From Streptococcus mitis (GTDB lineage: Bacteria > Bacillota > Bacilli > Lactobacillales > Streptococcaceae), in contig NZ_CP047883.1 of NCBI RefSeq assembly GCF_013305725.1, forward strand, positions 62,001-126,000: 64,000 nucleotides of DNA, written 5' to 3'. A program made the position numbers and the translations under genes. Shown piece after piece: positions 62,840-64,000 of this stretch (its first letter is position 1; every line of letters starts with the position of its first letter). The notes beneath the pieces were generated by a model. That model ran no database searches and was not told where the DNA came from. It was given only the letters and a program-made list of their open reading frames with translations.

Positions 62840-64000
62840 TTAGACGTCCTCCATATCAAATGCGTGTAGTTTCTTGAATGCGATCATAGAGATTGAGATG
62901 ACAATGATAGAGATAATCAAAGTAACAGCTGCCGCCATAGAGTATTGAGGAGATGTACCTGTTGTCAAACGGTAGATCCATGAGATCAAGATATCGGTTG
63001 AACCAGCTCCACCACCGACACTACCAGGTCCTCCAGCATTAAAGAGATACATGATAGAGAAGTTGTTAAAGTTGAAGGTGTATTGGCTAATCAAAGTAGG
63101 TGCCGCAACAGCCAAGATCATTGGGAAAGTGATGTTGCGGAATTTTTGCCAAGCATTGGCACCGTCAATATAAGCTGCTTCGTAAAGGTCGTTAGGAATA
63201 GATTGCAAGATACCCAAAGTCAAAACGTAGATGTATGGGAATCCAAGCCAACCTTGCATCATAATCAAGGCTATCTTAGTCCAAGTTGGATCTGTTTTCC
63301 AAGGAATAAGAGCACCATCAAGGAAAGGAAGGAATTTAGCCAAGATTGGCAATACTTGAGTGTTGATTGCTCCGACACTATCGTTAAACATGTTTGAGAA
63401 TGTCAAGATAGTGATGAAGGCTGGGACAGCCCAAGGAAGAAGGAAAATAACACCAAAGATACGTTTTCCTTTGATAAATGGTTGGTTAGCAATGATGGCT
63501 GTGAAGATACCGATGACGATTTGTAAAGTTGAGGCAGCCAAAGCCCAGATGATAGTCCAAGAAAGAACAGCACCAAAGGCAGAACGGAAGGTACTCAAAC
63601 TCCAGATGTTCGTAAAGTTGGTCAAACCAACCCAATCCAACAATTTGTTTGGTGGCAAGTGTTGGAAGTCATAGTTGGTAAAGGCGATCATCAAGGTTAC
63701 GATAACTGGGAAGATAATCGCAAAAGTCATTGCAATATAAGATGGAATGATCAAGAGATAAGGGAAGCCATTTTCATAGATTCCTTTAATCATATCTTTT
63801 AGCGTAAGTGGTACTGGAATTCCATTGTTAATACGTTTTGCGATAGTATGTGCATCTTTAATATTTGAGAAATAAAAGAGTACATAAACGACTACAAAGA
63901 TTAAATGGAAGGCACCACGAATCAGCATGAAGAGGGAATTATCACGACCTGGCTTGTCACCAAGAGTGATGAGATTGCTCAATTCAGGGGCTGCAAGTGC
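62840..64000 (-). CDS. malC: Maltodextrin ABC permease MalC (MalF type), N-terminus outside window
   Basis: The frame is open to the right edge of the window, so the first codons are missing; the pneumococcal homologue is about 430 residues and some 387 are present. Membrane segments and the EAA loop [20 protein letters not shown] are visible. The TTG at 63982 is an internal Leu codon, not a start. It is separated by 1 bp from malD, its heterodimer partner. Confidence 0.94.
   Translation of the reverse strand, partial: ALAAPELSNLITLGDKPGRDNSLFMLIRGAFHLIFVVVYVLFYFSNIKDAHTIAKRINNGIPVPLTLKDMIKGIYENGFPYLLIIPSYIAMTFAIIFPVIVTLMIAFTNYDFQHLPPNKLLDWVGLTNFTNIWSLSTFRSAFGAVLSWTIIWALAASTLQIVIGIFTAIIANQPFIKGKRIFGVIFLLPWAVPAFITILTFSNMFNDSVGAINTQVLPILAKFLPFLDGALIPWKTDPTWTKIALIMMQGWLGFPYIYVLTLGILQSIPNDLYEAAYIDGANAWQKFRNITFPMILAVAAPTLISQYTFNFNNFSIMYLFNAGGPGSVGGGAGSTDILISWIYRLTTGTSPQYSMAAAVTLIISIIVISISMIAFKKLHAFDMEDV

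Noticed and set aside
62840-63982. MalC starting at TTG 63982
   Set aside because: The frame continues to the window edge with typical MalC residues ([11 protein letters not shown]); the TTG is an internal Leu codon.
1-64000. tRNA or rRNA genes
   Set aside because: No cloverleaf or conserved rRNA sequence was noticed while reading either strand; a tRNA scan would settle it.

Overview
The window comes from a mitis-group Streptococcus, most likely S. mitis or a close relative of S. pneumoniae. The evidence is pneumococcal-type gene order (bgaC-PTS-agaS-galM; trkH-trkA; pavB-RR08/HK08-rpsD; malR-malA-malD-malC), BOX repeats with the classic boxA core, a six-repeat SSURE adhesin, and low-GC streptococcal codon use.

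Layout. 1-6721: end of a surface beta-galactosidase gene and its mannose-family PTS, agaS and galM, an operon for galactose/GalNAc-type host glycans. 6924-10714: a glyoxalase gene broken by a stop codon, then a reactive-sulfur module (CstR-type repressor, CoA-disulfide reductase-rhodanese fusion, two single-domain rhodaneses) with a clear CsoR/CstR-type operator. 10830-19500: an acetyltransferase, then a mobile accessory segment. It holds an IS3-family IS with a -1 frameshift signal, a three-gene phosphorelay system, a 59-bp remnant of the same IS and an IS200-type element. 19739-30240: a lipoprotein, a nucleoside phosphorylase, potassium uptake genes, the PavB-like adhesin, its adjacent two-component system and rpsD. 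30285-33855: a decayed integrative element bounded by matching 31-bp att-like repeats, holding an integrase remnant, orphan immunity-like small genes and a small RNA candidate. 33973-34501: two tandem Fst-type type I toxin-antitoxin modules. 34683-44678: xpaC-telA, then a type I restriction locus (hsdR, abiH, hsdS, hsdM). 44867-46248: a frameshifted membrane-protein gene. The rest is mostly core: rpmG/rpmF, ilvD, a sufT-like gene, an Rgg regulator with an MFS exporter, hisS, an XRE-DUF3169-ABC-CPBP membrane operon, aspS, a YitT gene with a premature amber codon, and the maltodextrin genes.

The most notable system is at 13481-18544. A 1138-aa protein with a C-terminal histidine-kinase-type ATPase domain, a stand-alone receiver and a receiver-nucleoside phosphorylase fusion are tightly packed in one AT-rich operon. 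This architecture matches the Detocs anti-phage system (DtcA/DtcB/DtcC), in which the phosphorylated effector destroys ATP. Together with the restriction system, AbiH, Fst modules and an integrative-element scar, the window has two defence/mobile hotspots in an otherwise conserved backbone.

Other unusual points: an HsdR whose N-terminal ~125 residues resemble the C-terminal half of the nearby XpaC; an HsdS whose two target-recognition domains are nearly identical; two unexplained structured RNA candidates; and three chromosomal genes with apparent inactivating changes. Assignments rest on reading motifs and gene order by eye; no database search was run.
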